Source: Brasenia schreberi
Lineage: Eukaryota; Streptophyta; Magnoliopsida; Nymphaeales; Cabombaceae
Assembly (NCBI GenBank): GCA_036023115.1
Contig: JAYKKT010000089.1
Location: forward strand, 16,114,501-16,178,500
Reading direction: 5' to 3'
Length of the DNA stretch: 64,000 nt
In this document: positions 11,932 to 22,053 of the stretch, in pieces
Position numbering within the stretch: position 1 is the stretch's first letter
Layout of the letters: the number at the start of each line of letters is the position of its first letter
Notes under the pieces: model-generated
What the model saw: only the letters and a program-made list of their open reading frames with translations
What the model was told of the DNA's origin: nothing
Databases searched by the model: none
Made by a program: the position numbers and the translations under genes

Positions 11932-12502
11932 TGTAAACACCTAAAATTGTGACGTTTTCAAAAACTCCTGAATTCCAAAACCCCGCTCGAGATCGAGCCA
12001 AAAAATGAAGGAGGAGCCAAACCTGTCTGGATAAAGGCCATATTGAAGATGGAATCCGGTGTTCATTTTAAGGCGAGTTCAAATTCAAAATACCGAATGA
12101 AACCAAGACCCTGATGAAGCTCTCAAGAATCAAGCACCGTAAGAAGACTAAATCAAGATCCAGGCCTATCAAAACTGAAATCAGTATCCACTTCAAAATC
12201 TGGGATCAACCTCATCAAGTACAAGCTCAAGATGGGGCCAGACAGATCAAATCAAGCATCAGATGAAAAGTCCTGAAAGCAAGCATTGACCGGTTAAAGG
12301 GGCTGAAAAAAACCCAGTCTAAAATCAGGTCACCGAGGAACTGGAGCTCGCTTAAAAACCATCCATTTCATGCATCAAAGAAGGACTCAAAAGAAAATTT
12401 TTGGATTAGATCTGGACCAAAAGATCCAAATCCATGCCCCAAAGAAAGACCCTTGGATCGGGTTGGACCAAAAGATCCAACCCGCCCCAAGGAATCCACT
12501 CC

Positions 12503-12525
12503 CTTGGCCTATAAATAAGGCCAAG
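12503..12525 (+). promoter_or_regulatory. TATA box inside a short inverted repeat (LTR J)
   Basis: CTTGGCCT (12503-12510) and AGGCCAAG (12518-12525) are perfect inverted arms around ATAAATA; the TATA word TATAAATA is at 12510-12517. A run of ten or so G follows at about 12528. Confidence 0.7.
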
Positions 12526-13514
12526 AGGGGGGGGGGGTTGAAAGGTTGGAGGCTTTCCTTGAGGAGAGAGAGGGGAGCACGTGAAGGCTTGGAGCTCACA
12601 AGTGAAGCTTGGAGCACAAGCAAGGCCCGATCAAGAGAGAAGGGCTTGGAGAAGGCTTGGCCGTGGGCTAGCTTGGAGGCTTGATCAAGGGAGGACCCAG
12701 CCAAGGAGGAGTGGAGCTTGAAGGCCACGAGGGGAGCACCTTGGCAAGGGTGGGGCACGGCTTTGAGGTAAGCTTCTACACTTGAAGCTTGGCTCGACCA
12801 AAGCAAGGCCATAGCTTGGAGAAGAAACCCGGCCAAGAAGGTGGAGCACGGTTTGAGGTGAGTGCCTAAACTTGAACCTTGAACCAAGAGGCCGACTGCA
12901 CCTTGGCCGTGAAGCTTGGAGCACTTGAAGGCCACGACTTGGAGGAACCTGAGTGAAGCTTGGAGATGCCTTGGAGCAAGCTTGGCCGAGGTGAAGCTTG
13001 AAGGAGCTTGGCAAGGGTGAAGCACGTTGAAGGTAAGCCTAACCTTGGTTACTTGGAGCTCGAGCAAAGAAGGCCGACTACACCAAAGGGACGTTGAGGC
13101 CGAGTGGAAGGCTTAGAGCACAAGAAGGCTTGGCCAAACTGCACCAAAAGGGCTGCACCTTGGACTGAACCAAGAGAGGAAGTGGGCATGAGCAAAGGGA
13201 AGCCGACTGCACCAAAGGACTCAAGTGAAGGGGAAAACTTGTAAGTGCTTTAAACTTTGGTTTTTAAGCTATTTTCTCCATTTAATTCAATTCGAAAAGG
13301 GGTTGTATTAATGGAGCTCAGCCTCCCCCCATGTTGTAATATTGATTGGCTCTCTTCGCTCGTCATTTAATTGGTGTATGAACACGATTACACCTACGTG
13401 CACTCGAGTCTTTTCGCTCTCTACACTCACGTGTACTCGAGTCTTTTCGCTCTCTACACTCACGTACACTCGAGCCTTTTCACTCTCTTAAGCTAATATA
13501 CATATTTCATTTTG

Positions 13515-13715
13515 CGTGAGTTTTCCTTTCGTCAATGTAGAGTGAATGCACTTTCATTTCGCATGAGTTTACTTTCGTGAATGTAGAGTGAATGCACTTT
13601 TATTTCGCGTGAATTTTACTTTCGTGGATGTAGAGTGAATGCACTTTCATTTCACGTGAGTTTTACTTTCGTGAATGTAGAGTGAATGCACTTTCAATTT
13701 GCGTGAGTTTTACTG
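13515..13715 (+). repeat. 46-47 bp tandem repeat in LTR J
   Basis: Four units, each with GTAGAGTGAATGCACTT, starting at 13537, 13583, 13630 and 13677 and separated by TTTCATTTCGCGTGAG-like text. It takes the place of the 111-bp array of the main LTR family. Confidence 0.85.
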
Positions 13716-13735
13716 TCTTAAATATATCTATATCT

Positions 13736-14503
13736 TAAGAGCGGAAATGCTCAATGTGTACGTGGGTGTTGTGTATAAATTGAAAGACAACTCATGCAGC
13801 TGAACCGTAAAATGCAACTAAAAGGGAGATATAGATATAAGAGCGGAAAGGCTCAATGTGGCGTGTGTGTTTGTGTATAAATTGAAAGACAACACACACG
13901 ACTGAAATTGACAACCCAGAATGTAATGCGTACACAACTGGACCGGGAAAACTCACGCAGCAGAAAATATATAGATATGACTATATCTTAGTGGCTTCTA
14001 AGGCCAAAATGTGCATGAGTGTTTGAGCAAGTGCTCGGGTATTCCTTGGGTGCGAGTGTGTTAATTGAAATGACAAACTCATACTACTTGAACCTTAAAA
14101 CTCGAATAAAATTGCAACATATATGGCTCTTACTAGAGTCTTTGGAGTAAGAGCGAAAGCTCAATTGTGTACGTGGGTGCTTGGTGTACGAGATAAGAGC
14201 TGAAGCTCAAGTGCACATGTGTGTCTCGTGTACGAGATAAGAGTTAAGGCTCAAGTGCACATGTGTGTCTCGTGTGTCCAGCACCAATATTACATCCGGG
14301 GGGAGACAATGCTCCGTTATTACAACCCCGTATCAAGAATTGAATTGAATGGAAAAGAAACTCGATATATATCAAAGAGACTTACACTTCTCCAGGTTTT
14401 TGATTTGGGATTGTACAAGATGAGAGTCCACCTTTTTCTTATGGAGTCCGGGGCACGTGTGAGTGGAACCGGAGAGCTTGGAAGCTTGGAAGCACTTGGT
14501 CCC
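13736..14503 (-). mobile_element. LTR fragment K, facing J
   Basis: Reads as LTR on the minus strand: units with GAGCGGAAAGGCTC and GAGCGAAAGCTC, then GGGGGGAGACAATGCTCC ... TTATTACAACCCCGTATC near 14298-14333 (the reversed hairpin region), then a donor-like CTTACAC near 14390. It lacks both LTR ends. Left it meets J tail to tail; right it stops at about 14503 inside the gag-protease gene of element B. Confidence 0.6.
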
Positions 14504-16798
14504 TGAAAGGGATGTTGACACACCTGTGGAAGGTGGATGGCACAGCACCTTCCCAGCAACAGGTTATAATGGGGGTGGATGTCCAAGACATGGAACACCC
14601 CTGTGTGCGTGATCCTCCCGTTTTCATTGGGAGTTCGATTGATCCTAAAGGCCTAGACGCATTCCCATCGTATCCAGTGATAACGATGGGGCTTGGGTTC
14701 ATAGAAGTTAAGGTGACTCCGATTTGGTACGCTACATGAAGTGGAAGGATATTGAGCCCTCTTCCCCCATCGACTAGGCACCTGTCCAGAGAGTGGTTAT
14801 TCAGAACCACCTCGATATGCAGGGCCTGGTTATGGGACTCGTAGGGTCTATCTACATCATCTTTCGAGAAAGTGATGGGCGATTTTGCTCCTATTAAGGC
14901 CACTTGGGCAGACAGGGACTCCGGACTTATGTTCGAATCAACCTTGGCTCTTTCTAGAATTTTCTCTAGCACGAGTCTATGCCTAGGCGAGGTTTGTATA
15001 AGCTCTAGGATAGACATGTGGATAGGAATCTTTGAAAGGTGGTTTTCGAAGTCATAAGGATTTAGGATGACTTTATCCTTGTCTGCTTTTGGCAGAACTC
15101 CAGGAATACATGCTTTTGAGGGGCCAGGCACACTGACCACCTTTTTAGCACTTTGTAGGTGCGGGGGTTGATAGATCCTCCCGGATCTAGTCACTTCCCC
15201 TACGACCAGCCTAGGGTTCGCACTAAAATTGGCTCTAAGTATGAGTTGAGGAGCACCTTTAAGTTTTAGAACTGGTTTAGTTGGGGATTCAACTTTTGGT
15301 GGTCCCCGGATGACGACTTGGGTGGGCTTCTTGTACAGTACAAGAATGGGCGCACAAGTGGGTCGACCAGACTCAGGTTTTTGCGTTAGTTCCTTTGAAA
15401 AGGTGAGGGTACATACCTCCTTTCCTTTTCCACTACCACTGGCGTGCTTGGGAAAGGGTTCTTTGAAGATAGCTTGAGGTGTCTCAAGTTCCACAGTGAC
15501 TTGGAGCCGACCCTCCGCTATCAAGTTCTCGATTTTATTTAAAAGGGAGAAACAACGTTTGGTATCATGGCCTTTGAGCCGATGATACTTACAAAATCGA
15601 TTTAAATACCCCCCTTTGGAAATGACTCCTTCGGAGATTTCGGAAAGTTCTATCATGCCCTGGGCAAGTAGGAGGTCTAGTACCTCCGACACAGGTTGCC
15701 CCAGCGGTGTGTACTCCCGTTTTTCAATCAGTTTTTGAAAGGTTCGCTCCCTTTTGTTTTCTAGCTTTTTTCAAAATTTTTGGAAGTGCCTGCCACGCCT
15801 GGATCCACCTAGACATTGGCGATTTTATAGGGCTTTGCCCCTTTGTTCATCGTGGATAGCCCATAAGTGATGGGCTTTTCCAAGCGGGTTTTAGAAACGG
15901 CACTTCCTTTCCATAGGTGATCGTATGTCCCTTTTCTTAAGTTTGTTTCGAAAAGGGATGCTTTTTTGATAAACTTATGGAAAGTTGAGATCTCATGGAG
16001 CAAGAGAAGGGTCTTTAACTCACTTTTAAAATTATCCAAGATGAGCATGACTGCGCATCCTTCGGATAGAGGCTCTCGCACTTGGCCCAAAAGTAACCTC
16101 CATCGTATAATGAAGGCATGTACGTCTTCGTTCATGCCTTACTTCGTATCCCTTAAAGTGTTTAAAGTTGGCATGACTTCTACGTTGTGTGCAAATCTTT
16201 GCATGAAGTAGTTCACTAACTCTTCAAAAGTAGCGAACTGACTTAAGTCGTAGGAAGCCAGCCATTTGGCAGCTGTGCCTTTAAGGGATAAAGGGAACCA
16301 ATACACTCATTTCATCGAGTCCTTTTTCTTCTTATGGGCTCGATGTGAGAAAAGTTGCAAGTGAGACCTAGGGTCTCCCATGCCATCATACCGTTGGAAG
16401 TTCGGTATTTCATCGTCACTGTCTGTTTGGTAATCCATAGGAAGGAAACCAGACAAGACGTAACTTCTTTTCTCTTTATTTTGCCCTTTCAACAGTTGCT
16501 GTAGGGCTTTACGGTCCTTTTGTGTGAAGGACTCGTGGTATTGGTTGCCTTCCATTACGGAGGCCTCTTTGTGCTTGCGAGGTTTTTTAGATTTTTTCTT
16601 GGCCCTTTGTTCACCGTTTGATGAACAGGAATCGCCTACTTCAGCCTCTTGGCTGAGAGCATCGATTTTGGTCTCGAATTCCCTTCTCAGGTCCTCTATC
16701 TCATCTAGTTTGATCTTGCTTTTCAAAATCCTCCTAGAGTGAGAACTTGATGCGCATGAGCCTTGGCTCGACACTTCACTTGGGTTGTATTTTGACAT
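14504..16798 (-). pseudogene. Element B: Tat gag-protease, truncated
   Basis: Gag forms the virus-like particle; the fused aspartic protease cuts the polyprotein. The start is the ATG at 16796-16798 (MSKYNPSEVSSQGSC). The first part ends at KKKKDSMK followed by TGA (16307-16309) where element C has Trp. Then come capsid words (MNEDVHAFIIRW), the CHHC knuckle CKYHRLKGHDTKRC, and the protease site LVDGG. A frameshift near 16210 and another near 15700-15810 break the frame. The end is lost: after the LLLG-like region and IPFRDQV the homology stops at about 14503 and LTR fragment K begins. No pol of B survives. The gag is about 140 bp from its own 5' LTR on the right. Confidence 0.9.
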
Positions 16799-16915
16799 GC
16801 TTTCAAGCCTTTTTCAAAATTCCTAAGTACAAGTAAAGAAAACAGAGTTAAAACAACACCTCTTTGAAAATCTTTTCACAAGTTCCTAGAATGACTCGAC
16901 TTTTAAAAGACTCAC

Positions 16916-16936
16916 GTCCCACCGAGGGTGCCAAAC
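16916..16936 (-). promoter_or_regulatory. Element B: primer binding site
   Basis: The element-sense strand reads TTTGGCACCCTCGGTGGGAC, two changes from the site in element C, four bases after the LTR end. The leader 16799-16939 between LTR and gag holds nothing else recognisable. Confidence 0.8.
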
Positions 16937-17520
16937 TACTGTAGGCGCAGAAAATCTCCGCTTTCCTGGTTCTTAGGCCTAGAGCGAACCTTTTCGTGTG
17001 CCTAAGTCCTATTTAAATAAACAGGGCGTGCCAGCTAGCTTACCTAAGCTAGCAAAGATATATTCTAGAACTTGACTTCTAACGTGGCGACTGTGAGCAA
17101 GCAAGCTCTTGTCGTCGCAGACCTTCTTACACCGATGCGCAAGGGTCAATCTGTATGCTTTTAAAGATCGAGTTTTGGATATAAGGACCTACAAAAGCGG
17201 TTCGAGGTGTTTGATTCGGGTCTTGTTTGTACGATTTTCAGATTTTAGATCACGTGGATTTGCACGTGCCTAAGTCTTTCTTTTATCCCTTTACGGGCCA
17301 CCTAGGTGTGTGTTATGAACACTCCACTAAATGTGGCGACTTTGAGCAGGAGTATGAGGTTTTGCTTTGATGCAATATGCGTCCTAACTCGTAGTATGTC
17401 CTATATGCAATGCAAACTCACGCTACTCCAAAGGGAAAACCCGAATTTAAAAGACAATACCGAAGGGAAATGACTTGAAATGTAAATGCCGAAGGGAAAT
17501 TGCCGAAGGGAAATACATAT

Positions 17521-18130
17521 ATAATGTATATATGGGCCCTTACTTGGGTCTTGCAAATAAGAGCGGAGGCTCAATGTGGGTGCATGCTTGAATTGAAGTA
17601 CTACACACACGACATGAAATGAAACCCAAATATAACTTGCAATATGGCCTTAACTAAGGTCTTGGGAATAAGAGCGAAAGCTCAATGTGTGTGAGTGCTT
17701 GAATTGAAGTACTACGCACACAACATGAATTTAAACCCAAATATAAATTGCAATATGGCCTTAATTAAGGTCTTAGGAATAAGAGCGAAAGCTCAATGTG
17801 TGTGAGTGCTTGAATTGAAGTACTACACACACAACATGAATTTAAACCCAAATATAAATTGTAGTATGGCCTTAATTAAGGTCTTAGGAATAAGAGCGAA
17901 AGCTCAATGTGTGTGAGTGCTTGAATTGAAGTACTACGCACACAACATGAAATTAAACCCAATTATAACTTGCAATATGGCCTTAACTAAGGTCTTGGGA
18001 ATAAGAGCGAAAGCTCAATGTGTGTGAGTGCTTGAATTGAAGTACTACGCACACAACATGAAATTAAACCCAAGGATAGTATAACACGGCCCTTACTTGG
18101 GTCTTACAAATAAGAGCGAAGGCTCAATGT
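17521..18130 (-). repeat. 111-bp tandem array in LTR of B
   Basis: Units with ATGGCCTTAAC/TTAAGGTCTTGGGAATAAG start at 17641, 17752, 17863 and 17974, a period of exactly 111 bp. One unit before (about 17530) and one after (about 18090) instead carry GGCCCTTACTTGGGTC. Every unit has two short inverted repeats (GGCC...GGTC and GAGC...GCTC). Confidence 0.95.
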
Positions 18131-19236
18131 GTGTGAGTGCGAGAATTAAAAGACAACACACGCAACTCAAGCAAAACCCTACGCAACTTAAAGTATATAC
18201 ATAAATTTATATATAAAGGGCTGATTAGGCCCGTGTGTGTTCAAAATTGTGCACAACTAAGAGAGTGCACGTGTGTGGATGTGCCAAGCCACGTTATTAC
18301 AAGCGGGGGGAGACTATGCTCCGTTATTACAACCCCGTATCAAATTTAATTTAAGCAAATCTACAACTAAGGACCGAGTTAGGCACTTATAGCTGGTCTG
18401 GAGGTGACTTGCTTGAGCGTAGGCTTGGCTTCGCCTTGGGCTGCAAGAGGGAGCTCCTCGGAGTTAAACGGCAGGGGGAGATGCTGGCTTGGTGACTCGG
18501 GTGCGCGGGAAGGGCGCCTTGAAGCTGGCCGGTTGCTAGGAGTGTGCTGCCTTGGTGTTTTGGGCTAAGGTGACTAAGGAGGGTCACTAAGGATGGGCTG
18601 GTATTAAGGAAGATAGTGCTAAAGGGAAACCTAAGGGAATGCCTAAGGGAAATGTATGGCTGGCCGAATGGATTTGGTACAGTCGGTTGGAGTGGCCGAC
18701 AAAGGGGAGCTTAGTGGTGGCTGGCTGCTAGGGTGGCTAGAGATGTTATGGATGGGAAGGGAGTTAGCTAGGGTGTTGTGAAAGGTGGGACTAAGGGCTG
18801 GTGGAGAGTGGAAGGGGCAGGTCCTAGGGAGCCAAGTAGGGTGGCCAGGTGTCACTAGGCGAAGGTAGAGTGTCGGATGGTGGAAATGGTTGAGGTCTGG
18901 CCGAATGGGTGAGGATGGCGGGTGGTTGTGGTGGGGTGATGTGGTGGTGGTACAGGTGGTTGAGAGTGGAGGGGGAGTGAAGAAGAGGTGGAGCTAAGTA
19001 TAGGGTACTAACTGAAAGGACAAGGAGTTGGCGGATGGAAGAAGTGCAGCCGGGTGCTTCGGGTGGATGGGATTCAGTCGGGAGGTGGTGGCGATGGGGA
19101 GCTGGCCGGATGGAAGTGGTGGTGTAGGAGGAGCTTGGCCGGGGGCAGTGGTGGTGCAGGTGGAAGGAGGTTGGCCAAGGTGGGCTGGGCCAAGGTGGGC
19201 TGGAAGTGATTGAAAAACCCGCCCCTTAGGGGGGGG

Positions 19237-19246
19237 TTTATATAGG
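19237..19246 (-). promoter_or_regulatory. TATA box in 5' LTR of B
   Basis: Minus strand CCTATATAAA followed by CCCCCCCTAAGGGGCGGG, a G/C hairpin at the expected start of the transcript. Confidence 0.8.
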
Positions 19247-20489
19247 TTGGTGAAGGGCGGTTAGGGCTGGTTTTGAGGAGGTGTAAAGGTGGTTTAGGTG
19301 GTGGTGGTGTGGTGATAAGGTGGGCTGGTTTTGAGGAGGGGCCAGATATTTTAATACAAGGGGTTTTAGGTAGATGGTGTGCTAGGTTTAGGTGGTGTGG
19401 TTTAGGGGTTTAGGGTTTAGCTAGGTGGGTTGGTTTTGGGGTGAGGTTTAGTGAGGTGGGTTAGGTGATTAGGCTAGGATTAGGTTAGGTTTAAGGGAAT
19501 TAAGCTAGGTTTAGGGAAGGATTAGGGAAGTGGGTTAGGTGATTAGGTTGGGATTAGGCCAGGATTAGGAAAGTGGGTTAGGTGATTAGGCTAGGTTTAG
19601 ACTGGGATTAGGGTAAAAGGCTAGGATTAGGGGTTTTTGATTAGGATTGGGTTAGGGAGCTCCCTTTGCATAACCCATAGACCTTGTTGCATCATGTTGG
19701 TGCAGCCCTAGGTTAGGTTTTGGCTAATACAAGCTTAAACCCATGATAATTAGGCTAACCCACATGATTAACCCCAAACTTGACACACAAGTTAAGCTTA
19801 ATTACAATCACTCCCAAATCTTATCCTCCCCCACTCTCTCTCATGCCCATAATCCCACATGAATTTCAAGTGGGCCCCACCTCCATTTATGAGAAGGTGA
19901 TGTGGGCCATGGATGTGGATATTGGATTGGATCTCTGGATCCAAATCGAAATCCAAGTCCACACATGGGTTTGGATTGGGATCTGGATATATATGGTCCA
20001 GATCCAATCCAAACTGAATTCTGACTCCTTCAGACTGTGTTTGAAACGAACAGTTTGTGCGGGGTCTAACAGCATCAGTACTCCGTCTGCGTTGGATCTT
20101 CGCCAACATGATCGTCCGCTTCTGTTTTCACCTTCCAGAGATGATTTCAAGTGATGTTTGATGATAACAGGGTCTTGGACGTTCGAGATCCTGGGGGTGG
20201 ATTCAATACGAGAGTTGCTGTGCCGGGCTCGACTTGTGCTCCGGTTCTGGGCTCTCTTTAGCTCTTCTGGTCCTGTCTTGATCTGGCCAAGCTTGCTTTG
20301 TGGGGTTTCAAAACATATTTTAACAGTTTTAAAACATATTATACATATTTAAAACATATAAGAGTTTAAAACATCTGTACAGGGTTGCCTAGAAGGCTCC
20401 TGGGTTTCCAAACTCAAAATAGCCCTTTGGGGCTGCTTTTACAAAACCAGTTTGTTTTGAGAAGTTCATGTGATTTCGGGGTGTTTACA

Positions 20490-22037
20490 ATGGCCAACCT
20501 TGGTTGTGTGGTTTAAGGGAAGATGGCCTACCGAATGGCAGGCCTGGTTTTAGGTAAAGGGCAGGGGAGCACGGCCTGGTTAGGCCGTGTGGTTTGTGTT
20601 AGGTGGCCTGCCTAAAGGCATGCCTCGTCTTTGGCGAAAGGAGGGAAGGCACGACCAACTTTGGCCATGTGTTTTAGGTAGGTGGCGTGCCTAAAGGCAG
20701 GCCTGGTCTTTGGCAAAAGGAGGGAACACTGCCTGCACCAACAGGCTGTGTGGTCTTAGGGATGGCTCAGCCAACTTTGGCCGAGCTTAGATGGTGGTGG
20801 TTCAAGGGGAGTTCGGCCAGGTCTTGGCCGAACTTGGTTTTGTTGTGGGGTAGAGTTTAGGGTGGTGTTTAGGGTAGAGTTCGGCCAGCACCTGGCTGAA
20901 CTTGGCTTGTTTTTAATGGAGGATGGGCTGGGTTTAGGTTGTCTTAGGTTGGGTGGTCTAGAGAGGTTAGGGAAGAGGTCGGTTTAGGTTTAGGGTTTAG
21001 GTACTAACTGTGACTTGCAGCTCCACTGCAAGCCGCCTCCACGTAGCCAAGCTCCACCCTTTGCAGCTCCACCCTCCTTGAAAAAGAAGACGTCCTTTGA
21101 TTGGTGCAGCTCGGGCCACAATGGCCCAATCCCACACTCAAGGCAACAAGCCCAAGGCTACTAGGGCCCACTCTCTCTCCTCCCCATCTTTTTCACGTGA
21201 ATAGGCTCCCCCTTTTGAATTTCACGTGGGCTAATTTTGGAGACCCCTCACCTCTATTTATAGACATTTGAGGTGGGTCTTGGATTTGGGTCTGGGTACC
21301 CAGATCCAATCCCAACACTATTTGGATTTGGATCACGGATCTCAAATATTTTGAGATCCAGATCTAGTCCAAATATTTATTTGGGTTTGGATCTCGGATC
21401 TTGGATATTTTGAGATCCAGATCCAATCCAAACACTGTTTGGATTTCGATTTGGATATTTTGGGTCCAGCTCCAATCCAAAAATTTCTTCTGCTCCTTTG
21501 TTTTCAGTCCTTTCTGACGCTTTTCACAGTCGGTTTTGAGTGGACTCTAGTTCATCGGTGACCCAACTTTGGCCTAGGTCTTCCCCAAGTCCTTCCAACT
21601 GTTGCTTTGCTTTTCAGGACTTTTTTGGCGTCTGTTTCGATCCGCCGTTTTGGTTTCTGGCTGGTTCCTGGTGCTATCGATCTCAGATTGCCGCACGGAT
21701 TTCATTCTTCATTCTGACGGGACGTGTCTCAGACTTCTGTCGATTTCATCAAGTTTTTGGCTTCTTTGTGCATTTTGGAGTTGCTTTTTGCTTTTTTGAC
21801 CCAAATTATGTTTTTGTCCTTTTGTCGGGCTTTTCTCTGAACGGGCTTTCCTTTCTTTTATTTTTCAGCTTGAGATGGCTGCTGAAGTTTTGGGCTCGAA
21901 TTCTTCTTCTTGCCTGGGCTCTCCTTTCTCCTTTTGAACTTGCTTTGGCATTTTAAAACAGGATTACTGTTTTGGCTTTGAAAGAGCTTTTTGTGTTTTT
22001 GAGAGTTTTGAAATTTGGAAAATTTGGGGTGTTTACA
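20490..22037 (-). mobile_element. Element G: 3' LTR, partly lost
   Basis: LTR of another subfamily ending TGTTTACA at 22037 and followed by the polypurine tract. Only U3 and the first part of the leader remain; the rest is cut off by element B at 20490. The minus strand has a TATA box (21254-21263) and many GGATTTGGATC/GATCCAAATCC words upstream of it (21290-21480). At about 20560-20760 there are repeated GGTGGCCTGCCTAAAGGC-like units. Confidence 0.8.
21254..21263 (-). promoter_or_regulatory. TATA box in LTR of G
   Basis: Minus strand CTATAAATAG, downstream in element sense of the GATCC-rich U3 tract. Confidence 0.6.
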
Positions 22038-22053
22038 GATGCCCCTCTTTGGC
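22038..22053 (-). promoter_or_regulatory. Element G: polypurine tract
   Basis: GATGCCCCTCTTTGGC on the plus strand, i.e. GCCAAAGAGGGGCATC in element sense, abutting the LTR start TGTAAACACC. Confidence 0.85.

Larger units (their letters stand above)
11932..13735 (+). mobile_element. LTR fragment J
   Basis: Starts TGTAAACACCTAAAATTG at 11932 after the 5-mer ATCTA. It has a TATA box inside a hairpin (12503-12525), a long G-rich leader full of the word AAGCTTGG, the TTGTATTAATGGAG ... CTCC hairpin region near 13302-13330, and a 46-47 bp tandem repeat (13515-13715). It never reaches an LTR end; near 13735 the orientation flips into fragment K. It is a different subfamily from the main LTRs, with shared core signals. 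Confidence 0.7.
16940..20489 (-). mobile_element. Element B: 5' LTR
   Basis: Complete LTR of 3550 bp: plus-strand ends TGTAGGCGCAG (16940) and TGTTTACA (20489). On the minus strand, in element order: U3 with a GGATCTGGA/TCCAGATCC palindrome (19979-20005), a CCTAATC/CCTAACCC tract (reversed, about 19360-19670), the TATA box (19237-19246), a leader with the donor-like word GTAAGTGCC (its second base changed here), the hairpin region (about 18290-18333), and four perfect-period 111-bp units flanked by a variant unit on each side. U5 ends next to the primer binding site. It inserted into the LTR of element G; the left target duplication is lost with B's 3' end. Confidence 0.9.

Noticed and set aside
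12387..13067. 226-residue minus-strand frame
   Set aside because: It is the reverse of the G-rich repeated leader of LTR J (recurring AAGCTTGG words) and has no domain.
17521..18130. CRISPR-like array of regular repeats
   Set aside because: Units are contiguous at 111 bp with no unique spacers, lie in LTRs of a plant retrotransposon, and vary in copy number.
21540..21956. 138-residue Phe-rich frame in the LTR of G
   Set aside because: It spans U3 up to near the polypurine tract and reads T-rich DNA; no relative is seen in other LTRs.
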